Shown: in pieces, positions 36,550 to 45,072 of the stretch
How the letters are laid out: each line of letters starts with the position of its first letter
Numbering within the stretch: the stretch's first letter is position 1
Origin: Anaerovibrio lipolyticus
Lineage (GTDB): Bacteria > Bacillota > Negativicutes > Selenomonadales > Selenomonadaceae
DNA: 64,000 nucleotides
Direction: 5' to 3'
NCBI RefSeq assembly: GCF_021531495.1
Contig: NZ_JADYTY010000002.1
Coordinates: 79,679-143,678 of the forward strand
Notes under the pieces: model-generated
The model's input: the letters and a program-made list of their open reading frames with translations, nothing else
Database searches by the model: none
What the model was told of the DNA's origin: nothing
Position numbers and translations under genes: made by a program

Positions 36550-37059
36550 TTACTGAAGCATAAAGCTTGTTATATATACATCATATACAGAACCTTCGCC
36601 AAGAACCTTGTTCAGCTCAGACTTGATTCTGCTCTTCAAATCATCCTGACGAGCAGCATCCAGCTCCTCAATCTTGACGGTACGAAGAATCTGCAATGTA
36701 GTATCCATAATCTTGGTTTCAGCAGCAGGTACCAGCTTGCCATCAGCAACATTGTTCTCATTTTCTGGGTTCAGCTCTACTGTAATACCTACCTTCAGGA
36801 AACGACTGGATTTGATACCTCCAACATTGACAATAATGCCCTCCTTGGCATCTCCCAGCTTGACAAATACACCTGGATCATGATTTCTGTTCTCAACAGA
36901 GGCCTGATTCCCCGCGGACATAAACTGGGTGGTGACGAAATAGGAAATACCGCCTGCCAACACAAGGCCCACCAATATCAACACTACAATGATGATTATT
37001 GGCAATTTTTTGCCTCCCTCTGCTGGAGCCGCCTCCTCTGTCTTTTCTTCATCAGCCAT
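36550..37059 (-). CDS. fliL: Flagellar basal body-associated protein FliL
   Basis: The 169-residue protein has a short acidic cytoplasmic start, one membrane helix (about 19-43) and a periplasmic FliL domain ending in DVYITSFMLQ. FliL surrounds stator units and supports torque. Confidence 0.94.
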   Translation of the reverse strand: MADEEKTEEAAPAEGGKKLPIIIIVVLILVGLVLAGGISYFVTTQFMSAGNQASVENRNHDPGVFVKLGDAKEGIIVNVGGIKSSRFLKVGITVELNPENENNVADGKLVPAAETKIMDTTLQILRTVKIEELDAARQDDLKSRIKSELNKVLGEGSVYDVYITSFMLQ

Positions 37060-37132
37060 TGCATTCCACTCCTTCTTTTACACTATATAAAATTAACCCA
37101 CTTTAGAGGATTAAATTATATTCACATTTAAT

Positions 37133-37160
37133 ATTTTACCAATATTCTACTAAATTACAA
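37133..37160 (-). promoter_or_regulatory. Possible internal promoter upstream of fliL
   Basis: TTGTAA and TAAAAT with 16-nt spacing on the minus strand, in the 160-nt gap between flbD and fliL. Confidence 0.45.
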
Positions 37161-37219
37161 CCTTTCTTATAAAAACTTATCAGAAAAGGGTAATTTGCAC
37201 TAGATACCAGCTCTATTTT

Positions 37220-37414
37220 TTATTTATACAGAGCTCGCTTATATACCATAACCTTCCTGACAATATCCTCCATTCTATCCTGTACGATAAGCTTCTTGCC
37301 ATTTGTCAGGGTTATAACTGTATCAGGAGTTTCCTCCATAGTCTCAATAATTTCCGCATTGAGGATGAATTCTCCTTTTTTGCCATCGGAATTAAATTTT
37401 GTAAGTTTGATCAT
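37220..37414 (-). CDS. flbD: FlbD/SwrD family flagellar protein
   Basis: The 64-residue protein (MIKLTKFNSDGKKGEFILNA..., TNGKKLIV, ..VYKRALY) matches the FlbD family, called SwrD in Bacillus, where it raises motor torque. The ATG 37414 has GAGGAGGAAAG upstream. It normally follows flgE; here a structured spacer precedes it. Confidence 0.9.
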   Translation of the reverse strand: MIKLTKFNSDGKKGEFILNAEIIETMEETPDTVITLTNGKKLIVQDRMEDIVRKVMVYKRALYK

Positions 37415-37441
37415 GGTTCTTTCCTCCTCAATAATATACAT

Positions 37442-37589
37442 CATCTTTGATGCTAATCCCTTACTCTCAGGCAAAAGCCCGATGGATATCCATCAGGCCC
37501 TTATCCTGCGAGAGTACATTGTACCTCTATAGTCATTGGCCATTCCCTGCCCCACTTCAGTCATTCCACGGGACAAGGCTCCCTGTACA
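37442..37589 (-). other. Structured spacer in the usual place of flgE (unassigned leader RNA candidate)
   Basis: Between the TIGR02530-like gene and flbD the minus strand can form several stems: GTACA/TGTAC at 37520-37589 enclosing a 9-bp stem at 37545-37553/37570-37578; a nested hairpin at 37463-37515 (ACTCTC/GAGAGT outer stem, 9-bp inner stem 37475-37497); and CATC/GATG at 37442-37452 just before the flbD ribosome-binding site. No known riboswitch consensus fits. A short open frame through it shows no resemblance to FlgE. Confidence 0.45.
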
Positions 37590-37596
37590 GTCCAGC

Positions 37597-37989
37597 CTAT
37601 GAAAGAATCGCCGCACTGTCTATATTGGTAAAAATATTTTCCCTAGCGCTTTTGCCATCCATGGCAGTAATCACAGTTCGGTTGGCCACACTTACCACAA
37701 AAGCCATATCATTCATATAAATCAGTGACTCTCTGGCTCCCTTTTGGGCCATCTTATCAACAGCATCATCCAGCTTCTGCAAATCCTCCTGACTCAAATC
37801 CAGCTGCCGGCTTTCCAGTCGCTGCAAAGCGTGATTGGAAAAGCTGACCTTCCGGGAAGCCTTTTGCAAAATATCCGCAAAGGAAGCACCTGCAATAGCT
37901 GTATTCTCTCTGCTAATTTTTTGTCCAAAACCGGATTTTTCCACAGGCAAAACAGGCTGCCCCGGAAAAATAATTCCTGAATTTGACAT
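37597..37989 (-). CDS. Flagellar operon protein of the TIGR02530 type
   Basis: The 130-residue protein has the segment ISRENTAIAGASFADILQ and VSFSNHALQRLESRQLDLSQEDLQKLDDAVDKMAQKG, typical of the small protein encoded between flgD and flgE in Firmicutes. Its C-terminal part (SLIYMNDMAFVVSVANRTVITAMD) is a compact beta fold. Function is not established; a link to hook assembly is inferred from position. Confidence 0.85.
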   Translation of the reverse strand: MSNSGIIFPGQPVLPVEKSGFGQKISRENTAIAGASFADILQKASRKVSFSNHALQRLESRQLDLSQEDLQKLDDAVDKMAQKGARESLIYMNDMAFVVSVANRTVITAMDGKSARENIFTNIDSAAILS

Positions 37990-38009
37990 CCCACTTGCCT
38001 CCTTAAAGC

Positions 38010-38528
38010 TTATGCTCCTTCCCCAATGCGGGTAAGAGTAGAAATATCAACCTTGGTCAAGGCCTTGACCTTGTTGCCGCTTGCATCTACTATCTCTGTT
38101 TCTACCATCAAGGATGGTGAACCATCAGAGATACTTACGCTTTTGGCTTTACCCTCATGGGTAGTAGTGCTGCCATCACTGTTAGTGGTAGTCCACTGCA
38201 CAGTTTTGTCAATCATGCTGGTAAGCTGTCCCACCAACAAAGAAGTATCCATATTCTCGATCAAGGTATTTACCTTGGTAAGTCCACCGGCTACCTCTGT
38301 CATCTGCTCCAAAGCGGAGAACTGAGCCAGCTGAGAAAGATACTCGCCGTTATCCATTGGATCTAATGGATCCTGATACTGCATCTGCTTTACCAGCAAT
38401 GTCAAGAAAGTATCCTTGCTGATGTAATCAGAATTAGCAGTTTTGTTAGCGTTCTGTTTTGCCATATACTGATCATAATCATAAGTAACGCCATCAACTG
38501 TTATGGTATTCAGAGAAGAACTTGCCAT
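38010..38528 (-). CDS. flgD: Flagellar hook capping protein FlgD
   Basis: The 172-residue protein contains the conserved FlgD N-terminus (KDTFLTLLVKQMQYQDPLDPMDNGEYLSQLAQFSALEQM), needed for export and hook capping. It lacks much of the FnIII-like C-terminal part of enterobacterial FlgD, as is usual in short Firmicute versions. Confidence 0.93.
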   Translation of the reverse strand: MASSSLNTITVDGVTYDYDQYMAKQNANKTANSDYISKDTFLTLLVKQMQYQDPLDPMDNGEYLSQLAQFSALEQMTEVAGGLTKVNTLIENMDTSLLVGQLTSMIDKTVQWTTTNSDGSTTTHEGKAKSVSISDGSPSLMVETEIVDASGNKVKALTKVDISTLTRIGEGA

Positions 38529-38552
38529 ATCACATCCTCCTTTCTCATTACA

Positions 38553-40181
38553 TTATACACTGTAATCTACACCTCGGGAAATCTGGTTGCCCTGACTGTC
38601 CAGAACTACATCCTGATTTTCCTGGCTGTTTTCCAGCTCTGCTGCCAGATTCTCACTGGACTCCTCAAAGTCCTGCAAATCTGTCTGGCGGCTGCGTACC
38701 TGCTGTCCCTGATCCTGGTAGAAGCCCTGCTGTCCCTGATCCTGTGGCAGTTGTCCATCTGGCAAGCCAGTATGTACCTCCACATTATCCACCTTGATAC
38801 CCTGCTCATCCAACTGCTGTCTAAGCTGAGTCATGGTTGTCTCCAGAATAGCTCTTACCTGGGCATTATCTGTATGGAATGTAGCAGTTACACCGCCATT
38901 ACCATTAACAGACACCTTTAGACTAAGCTGTCCTAGATGCTCTGGATTCAGCTTGATAATCATCTGACTGTCTGTGCCCCTCTGCAGAAGCTTGGCCTGT
39001 TCTACAATCTGCTGAGGCACATTGTAGGTTTCTCTGGCCTGATTGGTCTGAGCAGCATTGCCCTCCACCTTCTGATTAGCACCAATCTGATTGTCCAAAT
39101 TCTGCTGGAAGCTCAGGCCCTGATTAGCTACAGAATCATTCTCTACATTCTTACCATCCTGTTGACTTGGTACAACCACATCGAAGCTGGCCTCTCCCTG
39201 AAGCTGACTGCCCTGCTGTTGTCCCTGACCATTAGTCATAGACTGCTGGCCATTCATAACAGGCATATTCTGCTGCAGCTGGCCTTCGGATTCAACAAAC
39301 TCCAGTCCATCTGTCAGATTAGCCAACTGAGTCATGGAAACTCCATCCTCCTGAACCTCCTGAACCTGCTGTACTGCTGGCTGAGGGGTGTAAGCTCCCT
39401 GCTGTCCAGCCAAAAGATTCAGCATTTGCTGGTTTTTAACCTGCTGAGACTGCTGTACTACCACATTACCTGTATTATCCTTATTCTGGGCTGGCTTACT
39501 GCCCAACAAGGCTGCAATATCATTAGGTGTATAGCTTTCCTGAGCCTTTACTGGCTGCTCAGCAGTTACTGCTACAGTCTCTACCTTCTGAACCTGCTCC
39601 ACCATCTGTACAGGCTGAAGACTCTCCACTGGATTCTCCTGCTGATTGGTCTGCTGTAATATTTCTGCCAGAGCCTCGTCACCTGCCAACTGTCCCTGAA
39701 CATTTTCCTGAACAGTCTGCAATCTGGTATCACCCTTGAAATAGGTATTTAGCTCTGCCATAGGTATATCCTGCACCAAGGATGCCTGGGCTTCTGCTGC
39801 CAACAAAGCAGCTGCCTGAGGATTCTGCTGAGTTCCCTGAGTCTGTTGATTAATCTGGGCCTCCACTTCTCCCTTAGCCTTGTCCTGGGCCTTGGTCTGT
39901 GGCTTTTCCCCCTGCGGCTGGCTTGCTTCAGAGGTCTCCTGAGCCTTGCTCTGGGTATCTGCTGTATCAACAGCCTTACCCTGTGCATTACTGTCAGTCT
40001 TGGTGTAATCAGCATCCTTGCTTACATCATTCTTGTTACTGGCCTGCTGAGCCTGATCCAAGGTCTGAGAGAAATTCTCCTGCTTGGTTTTCGCAGTTCT
40101 GGTGCTAGCTTTGGAATTAACCTTGACAGCTTCCTTGCTGCTGCCTGCATTAAGGGAAAAAACATTGACGTTATTACTCAT
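38553..40181 (-). CDS. fliK: Flagellar hook-length control protein FliK, Gln-rich
   Basis: The 542-residue protein starts at ATG 40181 after AAGGGAGGTG. Residues 20 to about 400 are low in complexity and very rich in Gln, Ala and Asn (for example QNPQAAALLAAEAQASL, QQSQQVKNQQML), fitting an unfolded ruler. The C-terminal Flg_hook domain (MIIKLNPEHLGQLSLKVSVNGN...VRAILETTMTQLRQQLDEQGIKV) interacts with FlhB to end hook growth. A Gln/Asp-rich tail follows. Confidence 0.9.
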   Translation of the reverse strand: MSNNVNVFSLNAGSSKEAVKVNSKASTRTAKTKQENFSQTLDQAQQASNKNDVSKDADYTKTDSNAQGKAVDTADTQSKAQETSEASQPQGEKPQTKAQDKAKGEVEAQINQQTQGTQQNPQAAALLAAEAQASLVQDIPMAELNTYFKGDTRLQTVQENVQGQLAGDEALAEILQQTNQQENPVESLQPVQMVEQVQKVETVAVTAEQPVKAQESYTPNDIAALLGSKPAQNKDNTGNVVVQQSQQVKNQQMLNLLAGQQGAYTPQPAVQQVQEVQEDGVSMTQLANLTDGLEFVESEGQLQQNMPVMNGQQSMTNGQGQQQGSQLQGEASFDVVVPSQQDGKNVENDSVANQGLSFQQNLDNQIGANQKVEGNAAQTNQARETYNVPQQIVEQAKLLQRGTDSQMIIKLNPEHLGQLSLKVSVNGNGGVTATFHTDNAQVRAILETTMTQLRQQLDEQGIKVDNVEVHTGLPDGQLPQDQGQQGFYQDQGQQVRSRQTDLQDFEESSENLAAELENSQENQDVVLDSQGNQISRGVDYSV

Positions 40182-40239
40182 AATTTCACCTCCCTTCAAT
40201 AATATCGTATATCTAAGCACAAGTGCTTAATACGCTATC

Positions 40240-40845
40240 CTATTGCAACTGTTGCTGCTGAACTGCACCATTTTCATTGGTTACCTGCTGTACTCTCTTG
40301 GGAGCACCTACATACATAATCTTGGAAATTGTGGCTGCTCTATCAGGATCAAATTCCGTCAAAATTTGAGAAACCTGAGACTCATCCATGCGCTGGAAAA
40401 TGGCAATGACAATATCATTATCCATAGTTTCCAAAATCTTTGCTGCATCTGCCGGCTTCATCTCATTATACAATCTCGCCAATTTGGACACACGCTTTTT
40501 TTCATCCGCCTGTCTCTGCTTGGTTAGCTTGTCGATTTCCTTCTGCGTAAGCTTCACAGGCTTGGATTTTTCACTATCCTTCTTAGCATTGGCTGTTTCC
40601 TGTACATCCTTTTCATCCGGTACGGAAGAGGCTTCATCCACTGGCTTGGCAAAGAACTGACCTACAACCGGCATATTATACAGCCCCAGCTTTTTATTCA
40701 TTTCACCAGAATCAAAAATCTGCAGGTAAATACCTAAGAAAAATCCCGCTATAACCAGCACCAACAGCAAAAACCCTTTACCAAATTTCTTCAGCCAACT
40801 TTGCTTTTGTACTGGCTCCTGCTCTGTATTATCCTTACTTGCCAT
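40240..40845 (-). CDS. MotE-like flagellar protein with MgtE_N domain
   Basis: The 201-residue protein has one membrane helix (about 27-45), a charged coiled-coil region (KEIDKLTKQRQADEKKRVSKLARLYNEM) and a C-terminal MgtE_N-type helical repeat (AAKILETMDNDIVIAIFQRMDESQVSQILTEFDP). MotE proteins with this plan stabilise MotB/MotC in some bacteria; Firmicute versions lie between fliJ and fliK. The precise role here is inferred. Confidence 0.82.
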   Translation of the reverse strand: MASKDNTEQEPVQKQSWLKKFGKGFLLLVLVIAGFFLGIYLQIFDSGEMNKKLGLYNMPVVGQFFAKPVDEASSVPDEKDVQETANAKKDSEKSKPVKLTQKEIDKLTKQRQADEKKRVSKLARLYNEMKPADAAKILETMDNDIVIAIFQRMDESQVSQILTEFDPDRAATISKIMYVGAPKRVQQVTNENGAVQQQQLQ

Positions 40846-40858
40846 TCTACCACCCTAA

Positions 40859-41455
40859 TTAACGATAAATATCCAATACCTTATTAACATAATCCTGTGT
40901 TTCTCTATAAGGCGGGATACCATTATATTCCTTTACAGCCTGGGGACCAGCATTATAAGCTGCTACAGCCTTCTGCACATCGCCGCCAAAGGTATCCATC
41001 ATCTGTCTGAGGTATTTGGCGCCCCCCTCAATATTTTGACGCTTGTCATAGGGATTTACCCCCAGTCCTGCTGCCGTCTCAGGCATCAGCTGCATAACTC
41101 CCACTGCGCCGGCAGGAGAAACCGCCTCCTGATTGCCACCAGACTCTGTCTGAGCCACTGCAGCCACCAATCTTGGATCTACCTGATATCTAGCTGCAGC
41201 CTCCTTAATCAGGCTGTTTGTATCGCCAGAAATATTCAGCCCCACTGCCCCTCTGGATTCCATGCTCATAGCCTTATCCAGCTCGGTAGCAAAGCTGCCA
41301 TTCTCCAGCCGTTGAGGCTTTTCCTGCTCAACACCGCCTGTTGCGGCAGTTTTATTTACATTTTCTTGATAGTTGGCGGCTGTATTTATACCAAACCGCA
41401 TATTTAGCTCGTCAATACGATGTATTATGCTATTCAAACCTTCTATCTGCATCAT
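40859..41455 (-). CDS. Lytic transglycosylase (SLT domain)
   Basis: The 198-residue protein has an SLT catalytic domain with the catalytic Glu in VAAVAQTESGGNQEAVSPAGAVGVMQLMPETA and the AYNAGP motif. There is no clear signal peptide; export through the flagellar system, as for other peptidoglycan hydrolases in flagellar operons, is possible. It would open the cell wall for the rod. It lies between fliJ and the motE-like gene. Confidence 0.92.
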   Translation of the reverse strand: MMQIEGLNSIIHRIDELNMRFGINTAANYQENVNKTAATGGVEQEKPQRLENGSFATELDKAMSMESRGAVGLNISGDTNSLIKEAAARYQVDPRLVAAVAQTESGGNQEAVSPAGAVGVMQLMPETAAGLGVNPYDKRQNIEGGAKYLRQMMDTFGGDVQKAVAAYNAGPQAVKEYNGIPPYRETQDYVNKVLDIYR

Positions 41456-41490
41456 ATAAATTCACTTCCCATTTTTTCAGGCTCCACAGT

Positions 41491-41943
41491 CTAGCTGCGA
41501 TTGCGGAAAAATAACTGTCCGCCTATCTCATCCAGCTGCTTCTGCTCCTCCTGCAAAGCCTCGCTCATATACTGCTGCAATCTTTTCTCCCGCAGCTGCT
41601 CTATGCTTTTCAGCTTATTCATAACAGCTATCAGCTCATGCATCTTTTGCTGTCTGACAGCCTGCTTTTCCATAATAGTATGCTGCTGAGCTTCAATCTG
41701 CTCTCGCTTCCAGTTGAAGAAGCTGTTAAAGGTCATAAGACGTCCCAGGCTAATGGTTTTGCCCTCTCCGGTCAGCTCATCATAATCCCTATGCCCCTGA
41801 GCCATTTCCTGCAGATACACCTGCAGAACAGCTCTGGCCTCCTCCACCTCTTTGGTGGCTGTTGCCAGGGCAACCTGAGCCTTTTCCTTATTCATTCTTG
41901 TCACCTTTAACAGTGTCTCCAACTTAAAACGAAATTTCTTCAT
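41491..41943 (-). CDS. fliJ: Flagellar export chaperone FliJ
   Basis: The 150-residue protein is almost wholly coiled coil (FRFKLETLLKVTRMNKEKAQVALATATKEVEEARAVL), as FliJ is. It links the FliI ATPase ring to FlhA. The ATG at 41943 follows the fliI stop by 1 nt. Confidence 0.9.
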   Translation of the reverse strand: MKKFRFKLETLLKVTRMNKEKAQVALATATKEVEEARAVLQVYLQEMAQGHRDYDELTGEGKTISLGRLMTFNSFFNWKREQIEAQQHTIMEKQAVRQQKMHELIAVMNKLKSIEQLREKRLQQYMSEALQEEQKQLDEIGGQLFFRNRS

Positions 41944-41944
41944 G

Positions 41945-43258
41945 CTATATACCTTCCAGCCTCTGGATGGTTTCCTCGAAGCTTTGAACCTCAAATACAC
42001 CCTGACACAGGAAATCATTTATGGCATCAATCTTCTGTACAGCCTCATCAATCTTAGGACTTGATCCCTTTACATAGGCTCCTATGTGTATCAAATCCTC
42101 AGCCTCCTTGTACACTGCCATCAAAGCTCTCAGCTTACGATTGGCCTCCATATGCTCCTTGGGTACCACTGCCGACATAACTCGGCTAACGCTGGCCAAT
42201 ACATCAATAGCTGGAAAATGATTCTGAGCTGCAATATTTCTGGACAACACAATATGTCCATCCAAAATACTACGCACCGCATCTGCAATAGGCTCATTCA
42301 TATCATCGCCATCAACCAGAACGGTATAAATACCAGTAATGGAGCCCTTAGCACTGGTGCCAGCTCTCTCTAGCAATCTTGGCAAAAGAGCAAAAACTGA
42401 TGGGGTATAACCTCTGGTAGCAGGTGGTTCCCCTACCGTCAACCCGACCTCACGCTGGGCCATAGCAAAGCGGGTAACTGAGTCCATCATCAAAACTACC
42501 TTGCGGCCTCTATCCCGGAAATACTCCGCTATAGCTGTAGCCGTCAAAGCACCCTTGATACGAACCAGGGCTGGCTTATCTGAGGTAGCTACTACCACCA
42601 CAGAACGCTTCAAGCCTTCCTCCCCCAAATCCCGCTCGATAAATTCCTTTACCTCACGACCTCGCTCTCCTACCAGAGCAATAACGCTAATATCTGCTTC
42701 AGTATTTCTGGCAATCATACTCAGCAATGTGGATTTACCTACGCCGCTGCCTGCCATAATACCAATACGCTGTCCCTGTCCCATAGTAATCAGTCCATCA
42801 ATGGCTCTAACTCCTACATAAAGAGAATCCTTGATAACAGGTCTTTCCAAAGGAGCTGGCGGATCAGCCTGAATAGGATATTCCTTCTGACAAAGAATAG
42901 GTCCCTTACCATCTATAGGGTTCCCCAAGCCATCTATAACCCTTCCCAAAAGCTCTGGCCCAACCTTGACCTGCAGCACCTTCTGGGCAGAAACCACCTG
43001 ACAGCCTGGACCAATCCCCTTGGTTTCCCCCAAAGGCATCAGCAGCACATATCCCTCTCGGAAGCCTACCACCTCTGCTGGCAGAGGCTCCACATCCTCA
43101 AAGTGGGAGTGTACATAGCACAGCTCTCCCATGCTGACATTTGGGCCGTTACATTCGATAACCAGACCAACAATCTGGACAACCTTGCCTATCATATTCA
43201 TAGACTTGCAATGGTCTATAGCAGTATTGAATTTTTCCAGATTGATGTTTATATCCAT
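41945..43258 (-). CDS. fliI: Flagellum-specific ATPase FliI
   Basis: The 437-residue F1-beta-like ATPase has Walker A (GIMAGSGVGKSTLLSMIAR), Walker B (KVVLMMDSVTRFA) and the family DPLG-type start. It drives early steps of flagellar protein export. Its ATG overlaps the fliH stop in TAATG. Confidence 0.96.
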   Translation of the reverse strand: MDININLEKFNTAIDHCKSMNMIGKVVQIVGLVIECNGPNVSMGELCYVHSHFEDVEPLPAEVVGFREGYVLLMPLGETKGIGPGCQVVSAQKVLQVKVGPELLGRVIDGLGNPIDGKGPILCQKEYPIQADPPAPLERPVIKDSLYVGVRAIDGLITMGQGQRIGIMAGSGVGKSTLLSMIARNTEADISVIALVGERGREVKEFIERDLGEEGLKRSVVVVATSDKPALVRIKGALTATAIAEYFRDRGRKVVLMMDSVTRFAMAQREVGLTVGEPPATRGYTPSVFALLPRLLERAGTSAKGSITGIYTVLVDGDDMNEPIADAVRSILDGHIVLSRNIAAQNHFPAIDVLASVSRVMSAVVPKEHMEANRKLRALMAVYKEAEDLIHIGAYVKGSSPKIDEAVQKIDAINDFLCQGVFEVQSFEETIQRLEGI

Positions 43259-44055
43259 TATTTCATTACATTCCTAACTGCCTGTTCCACCAGCCGCAGC
43301 TGAGTCGCTACGCCTGCATCCACTACACCATTAGGGGATTCCACCAAACAATCCCCTGCTTTCAGAGAACCATCTGATTGAACCTCCAGCTGCCCGCTGC
43401 CCTCCAGCTGGGCCTGCAGCTCTGACTGGGCCATCATTACCAGCTCATACGCCTCTGGAGCCACCTTGACCACAACCTTAGGCTGATCCTTTACCTTTTG
43501 TATAGCTTCCTGTACCAAAGGCAGAATCATCTGAGGCACATCTATAAAGTGGCGAGGCAAAATCTTATTGGCAATCTTCAATACCATTTCAGCAATGGTA
43601 TTTTCTGCCGAAGTAACATAATCCTGACAGGCTGTTTGAGCCTCCTTGAGAAGCCGTTCTGCTCCAGCATTGGCATCCACCAAGATCTGATGCTGCTCCT
43701 CTCGAATCTGCTGAGCACCAGTCTCCCGGCCCTCTGCCAATCCCTGCTCATAGCCTTGCTTTTTAGCCTCCTCCTGAAGAGAGGCTACCTTATCCTGAGT
43801 ATCCAGCATCAGCTTATCTGCCTCTGCCTTGGCCTCCTGACGAACAATCTCTGCCTGAATCTGGGCATCCTTTAGAAGCTGACTGGCCTTGGCCTCCTTG
43901 TGACGGATTTCTGCCAGCATATGCTCCTGGGCCTCAGGTGTCATCAGCTCTTCCTCTGCCTGGGCTCCCTCCTCATTGGCGGAAACCACCATCGTAGGTA
44001 CAGCTACAAACTTTGGCTCATCATTATAGATGGCACCCTTTATTACCCTAGACAA
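43258..44055 (-). CDS. fliH: Flagellar assembly protein FliH
   Basis: The 265-residue protein has a long Ala/Glu/Gln-rich coiled coil (about 40-140) and a C-terminal domain like the ATP synthase delta/b subunit (IANKILPRHFIDVPQMILPLVQEAIQKVK). It regulates FliI. The start is TTG 44055, with GGGTGA 8 nt upstream and overlapping the end of fliG by 8 nt. Confidence 0.92.
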   Translation of the reverse strand: MSRVIKGAIYNDEPKFVAVPTMVVSANEEGAQAEEELMTPEAQEHMLAEIRHKEAKASQLLKDAQIQAEIVRQEAKAEADKLMLDTQDKVASLQEEAKKQGYEQGLAEGRETGAQQIREEQHQILVDANAGAERLLKEAQTACQDYVTSAENTIAEMVLKIANKILPRHFIDVPQMILPLVQEAIQKVKDQPKVVVKVAPEAYELVMMAQSELQAQLEGSGQLEVQSDGSLKAGDCLVESPNGVVDAGVATQLRLVEQAVRNVMK

Positions 44056-45067
44056 TCATTTCGTCACCCTTTCCTCTGGAGACTACAATCTCGCCCTTAT
44101 CCTCCAGTGCTCTGATAACATTTACAATCTTCTGCTGAGCGTCCTCAACATCCCTTATCTTTACAGGGCCCATGTATTCAATTTCCTCACGAAGCATATC
44201 GCCAGCACGCTTGGACATATTCTTGTAAATCTTGTCGGCAACTTCCTTGTTGGTTGCCTTCAAAGCCAGGGACAAATCCTTGGTATCCACCTCTCGGAGT
44301 ACCATCTGGAGACTTCTGTCGTCCAGCATAACGATATCCTCGAATACAAACATGAGCTTCTTGATTTCTTCTGTAAGCTCTGGATTGTCCACTTCCAAAT
44401 TCTCGATAATGGATTTCTCCGTAGTACGATCCACACGGTTCAGTACCTCTACGATGGCCTTTACGCCGCCTGCATCGCTGAAATTCTGTGTAACCAGAGC
44501 AGACAGCTTCCGCTCCAGCACTCGCTCTACCTCTCTCAGTACCTCCGGAGAAGTTCTATCCATAACCGCTATACGCTTAGCTACCTCGGCCTGTCTATCC
44601 TGTGGCAAAGATGTAAGAATCGTAGCAGCCTGATCTGGGTCCAAATAGGCCATTATCAAGGCGATGGTCTGAGGATGCTCATTCTGTATAAAGTTCAACA
44701 GCTGAGCTGGATCCGTCTTGTGCAGGAAATCAAAAGGACGTACCTGCAGGCTGGTAGTCAGCCTACTGATAATAGTAGTTGCCCTGTCTGCACCCAAAGC
44801 CTTTTCCAAAATGCTCTGGGCATATTCCAACCCACCCTGGGACAGATAATTCTTGGCCATAGCCATCTGATAAAATTCTGAAATAACTGCCTTCTTTTCC
44901 TCAGGTGTAACCTGCTTGTGGTTGGCAATCTCCAGAGTCACCTTTTCTATTTCCTCGTCATTCATATGCTTGAATAACATGGAGGAATATTCAGGTCCCA
45001 GTACGATAAATAATATTGCTGCCTTTTGCTGATTGTTCAGCTCCGGCTCATCACCATACATATCCAT
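44048..45067 (-). CDS. fliG: Flagellar motor switch protein FliG
   Basis: The 339-residue C-ring protein has N, middle (EHPQTIALIMAYLDPDQAATIL) and C-terminal domains, the last with the charged torque helix (DDRSLQMVLREVDTKDLSLALK). Length and composition are standard. Confidence 0.96.
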   Translation of the reverse strand: MDMYGDEPELNNQQKAAILFIVLGPEYSSMLFKHMNDEEIEKVTLEIANHKQVTPEEKKAVISEFYQMAMAKNYLSQGGLEYAQSILEKALGADRATTIISRLTTSLQVRPFDFLHKTDPAQLLNFIQNEHPQTIALIMAYLDPDQAATILTSLPQDRQAEVAKRIAVMDRTSPEVLREVERVLERKLSALVTQNFSDAGGVKAIVEVLNRVDRTTEKSIIENLEVDNPELTEEIKKLMFVFEDIVMLDDRSLQMVLREVDTKDLSLALKATNKEVADKIYKNMSKRAGDMLREEIEYMGPVKIRDVEDAQQKIVNVIRALEDKGEIVVSRGKGDEMIV

Positions 45068-45072
45068 AATTT

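Noticed and set aside
37463..37480. Plus-strand CTCTCAGGCAAAAG resembling the 3' block of a glycine riboswitch
   Set aside because: The other conserved blocks of the glycine aptamer are missing before it, it lies on the strand opposite to all neighbouring genes, and the sequence is explained by the stem of the flbD leader.
37442..37589. c-di-GMP riboswitch before flbD
   Set aside because: A c-di-GMP switch would be natural upstream of a flagellar gene, but neither the class I nor the class II conserved sequences can be found in the spacer.
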